Below are positions 12,398 through 24,500 of a stretch of DNA of 64,000 bases, one piece after another (position 1 is the stretch's first letter; every line of letters starts with the position of its first letter). The stretch is from Macquaria australasica. Lineage: Eukaryota; Chordata; Actinopteri; Centrarchiformes; Percichthyidae. The translations under genes were made by a program, and so were the position numbers. Location: the NCBI GenBank assembly GCA_005408345.1, contig SEMN01000053.1, positions 1,178,001 to 1,242,000 of the forward strand, given 5' to 3'. The notes below the pieces were generated by a model. That model was not told the DNA's origin. It did not search any database and was given only the letters and a program-made list of their open reading frames with translations.

Positions 12398-14890
12398 GTC
12401 CAATCTTTCATTTCCCCTTTTTCCACATTTTGTATGCCTTGTTAACTGATCATTTTGAGCGTTTTTAATTTTCTTTTTTAATGAAAAAAAAAGAACAAGA
12501 GAAAAGTACAGTAATCTCTAAACTCTTCAGGTCCAGCCGACTAGTGAAACTTTGTACACCATAGTCAACTCTGTTGGACTGTCTTTGCCTGGACGCCATA
12601 CAACCTCTTAATGATACACGTCAAGGAATTCAAAGTTGATTTTTTTTTTTTTTTGCTAGAAAGGAATGAAGAGCAGGATCTAAGGGGTACATACCTGCCC
12701 GAAGTGGTTCTGAATGTGGATGTTGTGTACTGATTTCACCATCACAGAAAGAAAAAGATTCAAATCAGTTGATAGAAACTAACCAACTGTACCTCCTGTT
12801 TTTCCCAACTGTACCTCCAGGTTTTTCTTAGACTTTTAAAAAAATAACAATGAAGTTTATTCACTTGTGGGGGGAAAAAAAAGAATTTTATAACAACCCA
12901 ACCCAATCTTACCAGCTCTGTTTGATATAACAGCATAGTACTCTGGGGTTGATTTGAAGAAAACACGAAGCTGCAAAAATACACTGACATGACTCTTGAA
13001 CATGGTGTAAAACCTTATCTTCTGTGTAGAATGTAGAACAACTCTAGTCGTTGAAATGTCACTGTGTACGACAAGATAACTGTATATCTGTAAACATGTA
13101 CGATAAGAGTCACACATAAATGCATCGTTTTCTGTCTCTCTATAACACTTACCAGTCTGCACCTGCGTTGTGAGATGGTGGGAGAAGTTTAGAGCGTCAC
13201 AGCTTCCCTCAAAACTGACCTCTGAACAGTTTTTCCCGTCAATCTACCAATTTTAATTATTTTTTTCTTTTCTTTTTTTGTGCTGTAAATTTCAGAATTA
13301 CCTCTCAGAATCCAAGGCTGACTTTTAGTTACTAAAACCGATGTAGGGCAAAAGAATTAAATAAATGAATGATATAGTTAAAGTTAGTGTTTTGTCTTTG
13401 GAGTTATTTTAACTGTTGAGAGCTGATTTTGAACTTTTTTTTTTTTTTGGAGGGCAGACTATTTGTCATCAGATGAGGTGGATCATTTTTGTCCCAGTGA
13501 ACACAGACTAGCAGTGCTAAAAATAAATCATAAAAGGTCTATCAAACTCACACAATGCCTGAGGCTTTTTCAGCAAGCCTCCCCACAGCCGGTACAGTAC
13601 CTCACACAGATGATGATGATGATGATGATAGCTCACCAGACCTGATTCAAGTACCCTGACCTACCTTACCCACACGGATGCAGTACGGTGCTTCTACTCG
13701 GACGCATGACTCCTGTGGCGGTCTGCTTCACTGTAGTAGTAGGGCCATGTCGCGGTAGCACTGGAAATTGTCCCTCATGGTTTGTTTGACTGTCAGCAGT
13801 AGCTTTTTAGAGCAGTTTTGAAGTTGAGGCTCTTTTCTTGCGTTGCAGAGGACTCTTCAGACCTCTGTCTTCTCTCGTGTTTTTGGCTCTTTACACAGTA
13901 AGCGCAGGTTTCTTTCTGAGCCGGTTCGGTTTCACTGTGGTGTTGCTGAGACATCTGTAAGCCAACCGCGATCTGAGGTGAAACTTGTCAAGATGATAGT
14001 AACTTTTTTCTTTTTTACTTCCAAGGATTGGTGTTTCTAGGTTTTGTGGGGTGTTGCTAGACATTAATATTCAGTACCAGAAAACCACAATTACACAAAT
14101 CACTGAGGGTGTACTGTGTTGTTAGTCATATCACATGGTGGTTGGATAGTTTAGGCTTTTTTTGTTTTGTTTTGTTTTCTGTTGATCTAGTTTTCTCGTC
14201 ATTTACACTGATTTAATAACGTAGTCTGGAGCAGTAGCTGGGATTCTTTGCTTATAATATTCATTCCTGTTAGATCACTACCAATAATAGGCTACTAGCT
14301 GTTAAATTGTGGTTGAAAAATGTCCTAGCTAGGATTTTGAACAGGTTTGGGAATCAGAATGGCAACATAAAATGAATCTGTGACGTGTATCCAGGTCCAA
14401 AAAAAAAAAAAAACAGCTGATAAAACTTGTTCTGCGTTCAACAACCACCCAAAAATCATGGATTACCTGAGGAAGGATTTAGTGACGTCTGGTCGGATGT
14501 ATGCAGAACCACAGCAGTGTTTTTTGTCCTGTCTAGTTGTTAAATGAGAAAACACAAAGCATTGCATGAGACTGTTGTAGGCGATCCAGTATTTACTACA
14601 CTTCATATAGCACTAGACTTTCAGTAGTGGTTTTACATGGATCCATTTCTTAACTGCATTTCACCATTTGGGAGATTCCTTTTGTTTCCTCAGTAGGTCA
14701 CAACCCTCAAGTCCTACATTTCCCACGGGCCAAAAGGTCCCAAACACCTCAAGGTAATGGGTGACTGTGCGCTGGACAGACAAATGATCCATTTTTAATA
14801 CATCTCGTGGATCCATGCCTTTCTGGTAACAGCCATGCTGTTGTTTTGAGTTGTGAGTGAACTGTATTGCTGAGCAACCTGGATCTGAGC

Positions 14891-14896
14891 AATAAA
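14891..14896 (+). terminator. igf2bp2: Poly(A) signal of igf2bp2
   Basis: AATAAA precedes an A-rich run by about 10 bases. It is the last canonical signal before the convergent tmem41a gene, so it is the likely main 3' end of the long igf2bp2 transcript. Confidence 0.6.
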
Positions 14897-14930
14897 GAAT
14901 ATTTGAAAAAAAAAAAAAGTTTACTGTTCT

Positions 14931-14936
14931 TTTATT
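14931..14936 (-). terminator. tmem41a: Poly(A) signal of tmem41a
   Basis: TTTATT on the plus strand reads AATAAA on the minus strand. It is the only canonical signal I see downstream of the tmem41a stop before igf2bp2 is reached. Cleavage 10-30 bases beyond would fall at about 14900-14920, within the end of the igf2bp2 transcript. Confidence 0.55.
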
Positions 14937-16110
14937 ATTTCAAGTTTTTTTCACCTCTGAAATAAAGGTGTCATCATTTATGATCTGACAAATGTACCAG
15001 CCATAGGGTGAATTACATTACACTTAAAATAATTCACACCTTTGAAGAAACAGAAAGCTGACAAAACATTTTACATCTTATCCCACATGAAGAAAGACTT
15101 TTAAAACAACACTTTGTGCAGTGTAGACGCTGTTGGACCAGTACTGGACAAATGACACATGGACCGTGAAAAGAGGCAGCAAAGAGAAGGATTTCAAAGC
15201 AATATTAAGGCTTGATGTAGCAGAGGCCTCACACTGCCTGAATTAACTGCACATTCAATTTCAGATAAGAATCCAGCTGATTTGATATCATGACACAGTA
15301 AAACAGAGCTATACATTTTGTAATTCAATTGGTTACTCAAAATGCCTCCTGAACATGGCACTCTGAGGCCAAACTCTGGTCTCTAAATTACACAATTTTA
15401 CAAACTTTGAGTTCAAAGAGAGTTGAAAAATAGTCAAAATAGTCCCACATACTCTATTACAATTTATACTAAAATTGCAAAATGTGATTGTCAGACAAGA
15501 AAAGTACAACTTCCAAGTTGTATAACATATGCTGCAAACATAATCAGTATTTCAGTTACAAATCTAATAATTCACACAAACCCAAAAAACAACCATCTGA
15601 ACCATCCAGCCACTGCAAACATGGGTAGCCGTTACATTTACATTAACTTTTCCATGTTGGAGGTAGAAGTTTGAAACAGACGTGACAGGCACTTGAAACA
15701 CTAGCTGTTGACACTGAAGCAGTACTCTTACTGTATAACAAGAGTGCAAGAGTACAGTTTCCTTAAACGCCTTGCCTCTTTCCATACGATTACTGTACAT
15801 TCATACATCTATATACATATCCTGTGCATGCTGCGCCCACAGGCGGCGTGGCACAGAAACACCAACATTTGGTAACATAAAATACTTGGCATCAAATCCA
15901 ACTGTGCCAGTCTCATTTTTCTAAAAGCTGCAACCCCTCTTCATCTCCAGACGACTCCAGAAAATTAAAGCACTCCCAGATAAATGAAAATAAATGAAAC
16001 CTTTACACGTGTGTGTGTGTTTCTCTGAAGAGTCACCACTTTAAATACATTCACTCTGAAGGGCAGAGGGCATCAGAGCGCCAGGGGAACAAACTCATTC
16101 CCAGAACAAA
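14937..16110 (-). other. tmem41a: Probable tmem41a 3' UTR
   Basis: A stretch of about 1.2 kb between the tmem41a stop codon and its inferred poly(A) signal. There is no coding exon on either strand. Apart from a short GT run at about 16009-16020 I see no distinct element. Confidence 0.55.
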
Positions 16111-19100
16111 TCACTGGACCTTCTTATCTGCGACGAGCCCGTTCTGCAGCTGGACATCCAGTTTGAGACGCCTCTGACTGAAGCGGCGGATGAGGGCGCC
16201 AGGCAGCAGAGCCATGCAGGCGATGGCCAGCAGCTGCAGCAACCGCACCCAGGAGAACAAGTCATCCAGCGACGACACCTCGGACAGCATGACGCCTGTC
16301 TGGACACAGATGAAGTTGTACGGCAGGAGGCCTACGAAAGCAGATCAAGAACAAAACTGTAGTGAGGTATTATATGAAGCTGTGTTGAGAGAAATGCTCT
16401 GTTTTTTTTTTGTTTGAATTGATGCATTGCTATTTTCTGTGATTTTTTAGACAACTTGTGAAAAAGGACAACACAATGAATCCTTTAAATCTGAAGGAAC
16501 CTAATAAAAAACACTGCTACAAAGAGGCGCTTGCATTAGGTTGAATGTTTGAACAACTAGCTATAAAAACAGGTCTGGCAATCTGCACTTTGAAGTTTTA
16601 ATTATCACTTGTTCCTTTGAAACTCATTAACAAATGTCACAGTCACACGCTGAAGCTAAGGATTTGATTGAGGGACGAATATGGCTGGTCATATTAATTG
16701 GCAAACATTAAAGGGACCTTTTTAATTATTGATTTAGGTGAATGTGAAGTCCTTTTTGTGGGCCTCCTGAGTACGTAATGTACTGTATGATGAATGTGGA
16801 GAGTGTGTCGTCACATCATTTACTGACAGCTCTAACAAGCCGTCATTCAGGTGATACACGTGTGCTTACCGATGAAGACTGAGCAGAAGAAGAAGGTGAT
16901 GGGGATGTTGACAATTGGGGCAGACATGTTGAGAAACCAGTTGGGAGTCATGGGAAAGAACCTCAGGAAGAGCAGAAAGAAGAACAAACAGTCCTGGTTC
17001 TCCTCGACCTGGGAGATTAAGATGATGAGATGTCAAACGAGACGTTAGAATCTATGAAGGGACAGTAGATGCATGTTTCTTTTTTTGTAATTTCTCTTTT
17101 GGGTGTCAATGTTATGTCACGTAAAAAAAAAATCCAGTGTCAAATGACAGTAACCACAGTAATGTGCTGTGTAGATTATCAACAGGAACGTGACAAGAGT
17201 CATCATTTGACCTTGTTATAGTTTTTTGGTGATTTGGTGAGTAACACTGCAAAACAACCTGTCATGTATAACTTTGCATATTTAGAGTAGAGCTTTTGGG
17301 TCGGGAAAATATAACTTTATACTCTCAATGGAGGCGTACAGTATAGACTCAGTACGTTCAGATAGGTGTCATATTTCCTACTAAATCATGAGATAGTGCA
17401 TTACAAAACCTGCAAATGTTTACACCACATATCCTAGGAGATTTCAAAAAAATAACTGCAAGGATAAGTTTTCATTGGGACCCCAAGAGAGTTTTTAAGA
17501 TGAAAAATCCATTAACAGACAGGCGATTTTGTTTGGATGCATTGTCTCTATATCCTGTTGTAATGAAATCTATTTTGCAGTGTTGAGGGATGAGAGGTTT
17601 ATGCGCGATATCAGAACATTGAGATGTACGTGCCAATGAGGTGAACCTGAGATCAATATGGTCTACGTCTCACTTTAAGAAGCGTCTTTGCCTTAGCCTT
17701 AGCCTACACATTTGTCTTTTCACTCTTTTACTTGAGCAATTTTTGCACACTGTAAGCATCATGTGTAAGTACAGTGAAGACGTGTAGACCTAGCAGTGTA
17801 TTTATACGCACTGTCAGCCGTGTGCTGATCTTTTTCTCTCTACGTAGAAGATCTAAACACCTGGAAGAACAGCTACTTGTTGAGACTTAAACTTGGTGCA
17901 TCATTGCTTTAAAAGTCAAATATAATTCTGTACTAACAGTTTCAATATTTGTTGCCTTGAATGAGTCGTTTACACGGTTTCACGGATTTACCTTCCTCTG
18001 TAGCATGGAGACTTTATCAGGGAAGAGGTTAACAATGTAGCGTTTTCCAAAGGCCTGGGACAGGAGGTAGCACATGGTGGAGCCCACAGTGGTGAGCAGA
18101 CAGGCAAGCAGCAGCCCCTGATATGGTCCAAATATAGCTCCCGCTAGAATGTTCTGCACAATGACAAGCGGAGGAAGGCCTGTTATTAGACATCATCAAT
18201 ATGTGTGTAATGATCAGCTCTGACACACAGATCTACTGTATCTCTTCCTGTGAGAGGAGAGGACGACTCCTAACAGTGGTTTTAAGTGTGAGAGTCACTT
18301 TAACCAGCATGTGGTGTGTAGCTGAGGCCTCGTCTCTGTCAGCTGTGCAGATTACACTAACGTAAGTGGGGAAGAAAAACTGTCAAAGGCACAAAGGCAG
18401 GCCTGACATCTCTTTGTTGTTTGAGCTAGCTGAATATTTTAATCCAAAATGTTGTGACTCATTCTTACCCATAAAGATCAAATAAATTGCTTTAATCAAC
18501 ACAAGAAATGTCAACGGCGTCCACTGTTTTTGCCTTGTTCACAGTGTCTGCCTTGTTATCCCGCGTCAGCATCAGAGAACATTTGAAACTATTTTTACCT
18601 TACCAGGAACGAGGACCCAGGAATGGCAAAGGACTGCTTGTAGAGATACGCGCTGCAGAAGAGCAGCAGGACATATTCAGTGTGCTCTGTCTTGTAAAAC
18701 TGCAGGAGCTCAGCCAGCTCCCTCAGCTCGTCCAAGTCCGAAGGGAACTTCAACCTGCAAGAACATCCCATACTCCAGTTAGTCACATCACCCACCCTTC
18801 TTTCATGAACAGACAGGGTTGGGAAATATGGACCAAAGGTATCGCTGTAATCAAAAATGTCTCAATATTGACACAAAACTGCTGACAAACACATAATCAG
18901 CACTTTGAGCTGGTAAATTAAAACATGATGATATTTGGAGTTTGGACACGTTTGGAGTATTTCTGACATATTTGTTTAGATCTCATTGTTAACTACAGAT
19001 AAAACTAGTTGATTAATCAATTAGTAGTCTGCAATTTATCTGATAATCAATTAATTGTTAATGTCATTTTCTTTGAGCAAAATAAAAATCATTCCCGAGT

Positions 19101-20364
19101 TCCATGAGTTTGTAAACTGTTCAACTTTAGGTTTTGGGCTTTATGAAACTGTGATGGGGTTTTTTTTATTTTATTTTTTATTTTTTACAATTTTATAAAT
19201 ATTTTATAGACTTAAGGAATACTTAATCATTCATGTGAGAAACTAAAAGACCTGTGAAACATAATTCAGACCTGTGAAACAAATGGTAAATTCACACACA
19301 ACTAAGATTCATTACAGTTTTGTTGACTTTCTGTTGATTCGCTTTGTTTATCATGAGCAAAAAAAAATCTCTCTGGACTACAGTCTCTCCGACCGTGGAT
19401 TACAATCATTACAACTCTCTGATTTACGGGAAATAATGGGACATAATGTGCAATATCATGGACATAATCACTGAACATTTTGAATGAACCTATACACTCA
19501 CCTGAAGCTGATTCTGATTACCTGTACTTGAGATTTGATATTGTGCATACATAGCTATATGCCACTTCTCATACATATCTACTGCAACTCACCAAGAAGA
19601 AGAATATATATTCATAGATAATATATGAGAAATTTATCATCCTTACTGTTAACCTTGTTTACATTTGGTATATTTTGGATATCTGTTTATTGATATTTTA
19701 TACTTGCACTCTTTCCTGCTTTGCACTGCAGCACAACAACTTCCCTGTGGATAAATAAAGTTATATCTTATCTTATAACCAACATTTGGGAACAAGTTCA
19801 CGAGCGCTAATATTTGCTTATTTCCCTCAATTTAAAATCATTAGCAGCTGAATAACTTGAGTTTTTGGCTGCTGGTGAGTAAGAGTACTCACGTTATCAC
19901 TTTGGCACCAACTTGTTACGGGTTAACAGCCACTTTTAAGTAATTTTGTCATTTAGAGTAGCTAAAAGGACGACTCCATTATCGTTACACAATTACACAG
20001 AACTCATGGGAACATTTAACGCCACATCATGACATCCGGAGTTATTTTATCTGTATTCCTGGTGGAGATGGGAGCATGCTACCATTAGCTAGCGATAGTA
20101 ATAGTGACGTTAGAGTAGCACACACTTTAAATACCTCTTAATACCGCAGAGAGACATAAACCCAAGAGAAATACTAACAACTAATAAGGCCAGTGTCGCC
20201 AGTCACCTGCCGGGCTCCTCGGAGCTGTCAGCGGGCTGCTCGGACTCTCTGTCGGCGGCTGGATGAGGACGTCGTCGTGGCGCCGCAGGAAGGTACAGGG
20301 ACAGCGAATACAGGTACAGGCTGGCTGCAACAACTACCGCGACCAGTCCGACAAGTGAGCGCAT
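16111..20364 (-). CDS. tmem41a: Transmembrane protein 41A (VTT/DedA family)
   Basis: Complete gene with five coding exons in minus-strand order: 20364-20207, 18754-18604, 18153-17992, 17008-16870 and 16331-16111 (TGA). All splice sites are canonical and phases agree, giving 276 residues (human about 264). Residues 4-25 form a hydrophobic N-terminal segment. The VTT-domain core follows: FAIPGSSF then NILAGAIFGP (about 95-113), LRFFPMTPNWFLNMSAP (about 171-187) and a glycine-rich LLPYNFICVQTG (205-216) before the last membrane helix. Relatives TMEM41B and VMP1 are ER lipid scramblases; the role of TMEM41A is less settled, so function here is by family only. The start is the first ATG of the exon and places the signal-anchor correctly. 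It converges with igf2bp2 and is head-to-head with ehhadh. Confidence 0.95.
18995..19085 (-). mobile_element. Fragment of the GGGCTGCAACTAA transposon family
   Basis: A GTTGATTAATCAATTAGTAG stretch, a CTGCAATTTATCTG block and a TTTGAGCAAAA block resemble the right third of the element at 38749-39126 in reverse orientation. It is short and diverged. It lies in tmem41a intron 1. Confidence 0.4.
19735..19787 (+). mobile_element. Non-LTR retrotransposon 3' tail
   Basis: CTTCCCTGTGGATAAATAAA followed by GTTATATCTTATCTTAT resembles the end of fish LINEs whose 3' UTR closes with a CCC...GGGAT hairpin, AATAAA and a short tandem tail. Upstream sequence (about 19270-19735) may be the rest of the insertion, but I see no reverse transcriptase motif. 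The rest of tmem41a intron 1 (18755-20206) holds nothing else I can name. Confidence 0.45.
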
Positions 20365-20571
20365 ATTGCTCACTTTGTTAGCCTGAACACGGCTTCAGCT
20401 CCCGGAGAGCGACGGAGAGAAACAACGGCCAACCGCTGCCGCTGCCGCTGCTTCTTTGAGGTTAACCGGCAGCTGACGTCCTTCCTGTTGCGTTACCGCC
20501 CTCTTCTGGTGGTAGTTAACTCCTGCAGGTTCCCGCCAGCCCTCTCCTCCATCTGAAGCTGGCCAACCTGG
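20365..20571 (-). promoter_or_regulatory. tmem41a: tmem41a 5' UTR and promoter region
   Basis: GC-rich sequence upstream of the start codon with a CRE-like TGACGTCC (20474-20481), an adjacent CTTCCTG ETS-type site and, on the minus strand, CCAGAAGAGGGCGG (20496-20509), a near match to the CTCF core. There is no TATA box, as expected of a housekeeping promoter. The transcription start cannot be fixed. Confidence 0.45.
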
Positions 20572-21112
20572 AAATGTATTCAAGCACATCAAGTACAAAT
20601 TCGAGTTAGTTGTACTTAACTTGAGTATTTCCATTTTATGCTACTTTAAACTTCTACTCCACTGTTGTACTTTTTACTCCACTACATTCATTTGATGCCT
20701 TTAGTTACTTTGCAGATTCAGATCAATAATACAAAATATAATCAACACATAACTTATGATGTATTATTATGGATAAAGATGAGACTTTATTGATCCATTG
20801 GTGAAACACACAAGCTACCCAGCACTATGCATGATAACATATAAGCCCCACCTTTACCAGTTGCAACATTAAAGTGATGTTTATGAATGCATCAATAATT
20901 GTAATCCAATAAAATAATTTATATTCTGAAATGGGTCATTCTACATGATGAGTACTTTTACTTTTTGTACTTAAAGTATATTTTGATGCTTTTATACTTT
21001 TTGAGTAAAATGTTGCATGCATGACTTTTACTTGTAACAGAGTATTTCTACACTGTGGTACTGCTACTTTTACTTAAGTAAAACATCAGAGTACTTCCTC
21101 CACCTCTTCACT
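20572..21112. mobile_element. Non-autonomous DNA transposon (ACTTAAGTA family), with a LINE tail inside
   Basis: The left part has TTGAGTATTTCCATTTTATG, CTTCTACTCCACT and TTTAGTTACTTTGCAGATT. The right part has ACTTTTACTTAAGTAAAACA and GAGTACTTCCTCCACCTC. These outward tails are weakly inverted repeats. I recognise the type from percomorph genomes. At about 20770-20810 a GACTTTATTGATCCA motif is an antisense LINE-like tail, suggesting a nested insertion. The element fills most of the gap between tmem41a and ehhadh. Confidence 0.6.
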
Positions 21113-21407
21113 TAAGACATTTTAATATTTCAGCTCTACAAACTGCCACTGCAGAGCCTGTTTAATCTGTTATTGGATCTTTCGATCCATCAGTAAAAAC
21201 AAAAACTGCACATAGTCTGTATATTTACATTCCTTATAACTGTAACTCACTCACTAAATCTGCACTTTTGTTTCCTTTTATTTTTATTTCCTTTAATTTG
21301 AAGTCATTCAAAATCTATCGGCTCCAGGCCAGATAGTGGCGTTAATGCTCCGAGGGTCATTTTGTAGAAAGCAGAAACCGAGACGACGAAGAAGACCGTT
21401 TGCAACT

Positions 21408-21446
21408 ATGTCTTCATGGAGTGAAAGTGTGATAAAGGTAACGTAG
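21408..21446 (+). other. Short upstream ORF before ehhadh
   Basis: An ATG 116 bases upstream of the ehhadh start opens 12 codons and stops at TAG. AAG|GTAACG at 21437/21438 could also act as a splice donor, paired with the GATCGACAG acceptor ending at 21518 to remove an 81-base intron. Either way the ATG is out of the main frame. Whether it is within the transcript is unknown. Confidence 0.3.
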
Positions 21447-21523
21447 TCCTGCCAGCTGGAGTGAAGTTACAAAGTTCACCTAAAAGAAGTGCGATAGCTT
21501 GTAGTGTTTGATCGACAGGCTCG

Positions 21524-24500
21524 ATGGCTCAGTATACTCGTGTTTCGGGGTCTGTTGGCTTGATTACTCTCCAGAATCCGCCTGTCAACGCACTCAGGTG
21601 AGCTGAAGACCAACAAGGCTGCAGAGCGTCTTTAGGACAAGATCCATGATGTTCACACACATTTACTGCGAATGGATATGTTGGGGGGCCTTTTTGTAGA
21701 AGCATTAGAGGTGCAATAGTTGTCCAAAACTTGCACAAGAAAAGGTCAGAATCAGCCTTATCATGGTTAATGTAATGTAACGTTACTTTTTGCACATGAA
21801 GTAGGTGGTGTGCACACAAGATAACTTGATTTGTCAGCACAAGATATAAAATATATATATATTTTGCCAGAGGGTGGCGTCAGAGGAGAGGCTTCTGATG
21901 CCTAAATCAATGGTGGAATGTAACTATTTACTCAAGTAGGCTACTGTACTTAAGTATAATTTTGAGGTACTTTTTACTTGAGTATTTCAATGTTATACTG
22001 CTTTATACTTCTACCCCACTACATTTCAGAGAGTAAAACATTTGAATGCAGGACATTTACTTGTAGTAGTATGGTACCTCATTCAAACAAATCCTGATCT
22101 GCTGGTCAGTTAGCAGGAGTTAAAAGCCTTGCTCAAGGGCACATCGGTTGTGGTAATGAGGGAGGGGCACGTTTCTATTTAGGCCACCGCTGCCCCATTT
22201 TACAGAAACATATTCCATGTATAATGTATGTCATATTCTAAATAATGCACATCTGATGAATTTAACAGATTCCCTGGTGCATTTTTTTTTTTTTTCGTGG
22301 CTCCTTATTTAAGATGAATTTATCAAAATTCAGTTGTGACATTCAAGGGTGGAAATATAGAAAGTAACCACAGATTATAATTATTAATTTTGGTTTCACC
22401 ATGTTCAGAAAGTCACAAATAAATGATACAATAAAATATATTTTTATATTATATTATATATGTATTTTTAAGCTTGTTTATATTGTGTACCATGTATTTT
22501 TCTCTCATATCTAAATATTATTCTTAAATTTGGGAAGAACAGCTGTTGTAGAAAGATCTTTATTGTCCCTTAAGCCTAGTTAATAACAGTTTAAAGGGTA
22601 ACAAAAGGGTTAACTTCAGCAATATTGTAAATCCAGTATCATAAATGAACATGTCTTTTTTTACACAGTGCAGCGGTGAGGCAGGGCATCGTTGACATGG
22701 TGGAGAGAGCACTCAGTGACCTAAAGGTGAAGTCTGTGGTCATCTGTGGACAGAATGGAGTATTCTGCGGAGGTACCGATGTGTTTTTAATTCTTTTCCA
22801 TTTCCTGTAACTTCACACAACCCCAAAACGGTCATTTTTATTGTCACTTTCAGATGTAAACTGTCGTCAGTGTGCCCTTGGAGATTTGAAAAGGCATGAC
22901 GTTCTGAAAATGTAAAATAAAATGAATGCTATTTCAGGTAAAAATCTTGAATTGGATTTAACTTGAATATCAGTATCTAGTACATTTGAAGCACATTATT
23001 ATTTTTGGTGCCCAAAATATGTTTAAAGGTCCGAAGCAACACATTGTGAAAGAAAAGCAGATTTATAATTTTTTTGTGACGTGTTGTAGTGATTTGTGGG
23101 ATTCACTTCAGCCTGGACGCAACCACAGAGGGAAGAAATGAGAGAGCAGGAGTCATATTATGACAAATCATCGCACACCAGGAGACTCGTATAAATATTC
23201 TTCATTAGTTCATAACAAGTGCAACTGTGTGTTATTTAATAAACGTAATAAACATGAACTATTGAACGATATTTATACAAGCCTTCTGGTGTGTGTTGAA
23301 ACATTTTTGTGGAACCAGACGCACCTCCATATTACAGTTTGAACTCCCTGATAAAGTCATCAACTTCATTTTTTGTAACAGGGGCGGACATCAAGGAGTT
23401 TGGGACAAACATGTCCGGGCCTCCTCTGGTGCCGATGATCCACGCCATCGAGGCTGCAAACAAGCCGGTGGTGGCAGCCATAGAGGGAAGCGCTCTAGGC
23501 GGAGGCCTGGAGTTGGCGCTTGGCTGTCACTATCGAATCGCCCAATCTAAAGTTAGTTCGTGCTTCAGATCTCTCTCTGTCTCTCTAATGTCAGTGTCAA
23601 GCTGCATCAGTGTCTAACTGACAGTGTTGTCTTACATGTTACAGAGTGGCTGTTCATTGAATTGTTATTGTTGTTGTTGTTGGGTAAATCCAGACACTTT
23701 TGAGATGGTTTAATTTTATGATGTAGAAGAAGATGTTTCACCCCTCTAGGCCATGTAATAATCATTGTAATGTATTTCCTGGCCACATGAAGCTGTCTCT
23801 GTGAATGTCATGCAAACCCACACTGTTCATCACCTTCCATTCATCAAACTTTATGCCCTTGTGTCCTTTCAGGCCAGACTGGGGCTTCCAGAGGTGAGTC
23901 TGGGTCTGCTGCCAGCTGCAGGGGGAACCCAACGTCTGCCAAGGCTCATCGGCGTCCCAGCTGCCTTAGACCTCATCACCACAGGTAGCAAAGACAGGTT
24001 CACCTTGCCCGACTATTACAGAGTTGTTAATAGAAGTTTAGACAGTAAAGTTAAAGTACCAAACCAGATACAGGGAATTATCAATAAATACGAAAGAGTC
24101 ACCATACAGTACATCTTGGTCTGTTTTTCTTACAGGGTTCTGTGTGTATTTTAGCTGTAGCTCAAAATGAATGCAACATGCAGATGCCCCTGAATATTAT
24201 AGTTATGAAAATGAATTGTTAAGATTGCCTTGGCAGAGCTGTTGATTGTACATAAACCCTGTACACAAGAGTGCAGCTGCTGCAGAGATTGGTAGTTTAC
24301 TCCGATGACCAGCAGAGGTCAGCTTGTGTTTAGTTTTACCACGCTCACTGCCAGAGAAGCCTTTTCTGTGATTCACTACTCTCTTCAGATTATCTGAACA
24401 ATAATATTTCTTAACAAATTAATTTAGGCAAACTGTAATTCTCCACTATTTCTGTGGCATTTTGCCATTATTTGATGAATGTCAGAATCTATCCATACAG

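Larger units (their letters stand above)
10161..14915 (+). other. igf2bp2: Probable igf2bp2 3' UTR
   Basis: From the stop codon to the strong poly(A) signal at 14891 there is no splice-bounded open frame and no gene on either strand. The stretch contains G-rich runs (11511-11592), a (TG)n tract (about 12048-12101), let-7-type seed matches (12373-12397, 13598-13604), a (GAT)n run (13609-13629) and earlier AATAAA signals at 12272, 12281 and 13360 that could give shorter forms. That it is one continuous 4.7 kb UTR is inferred; a spliced transcript or early polyadenylation cannot be excluded. Confidence 0.65.
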
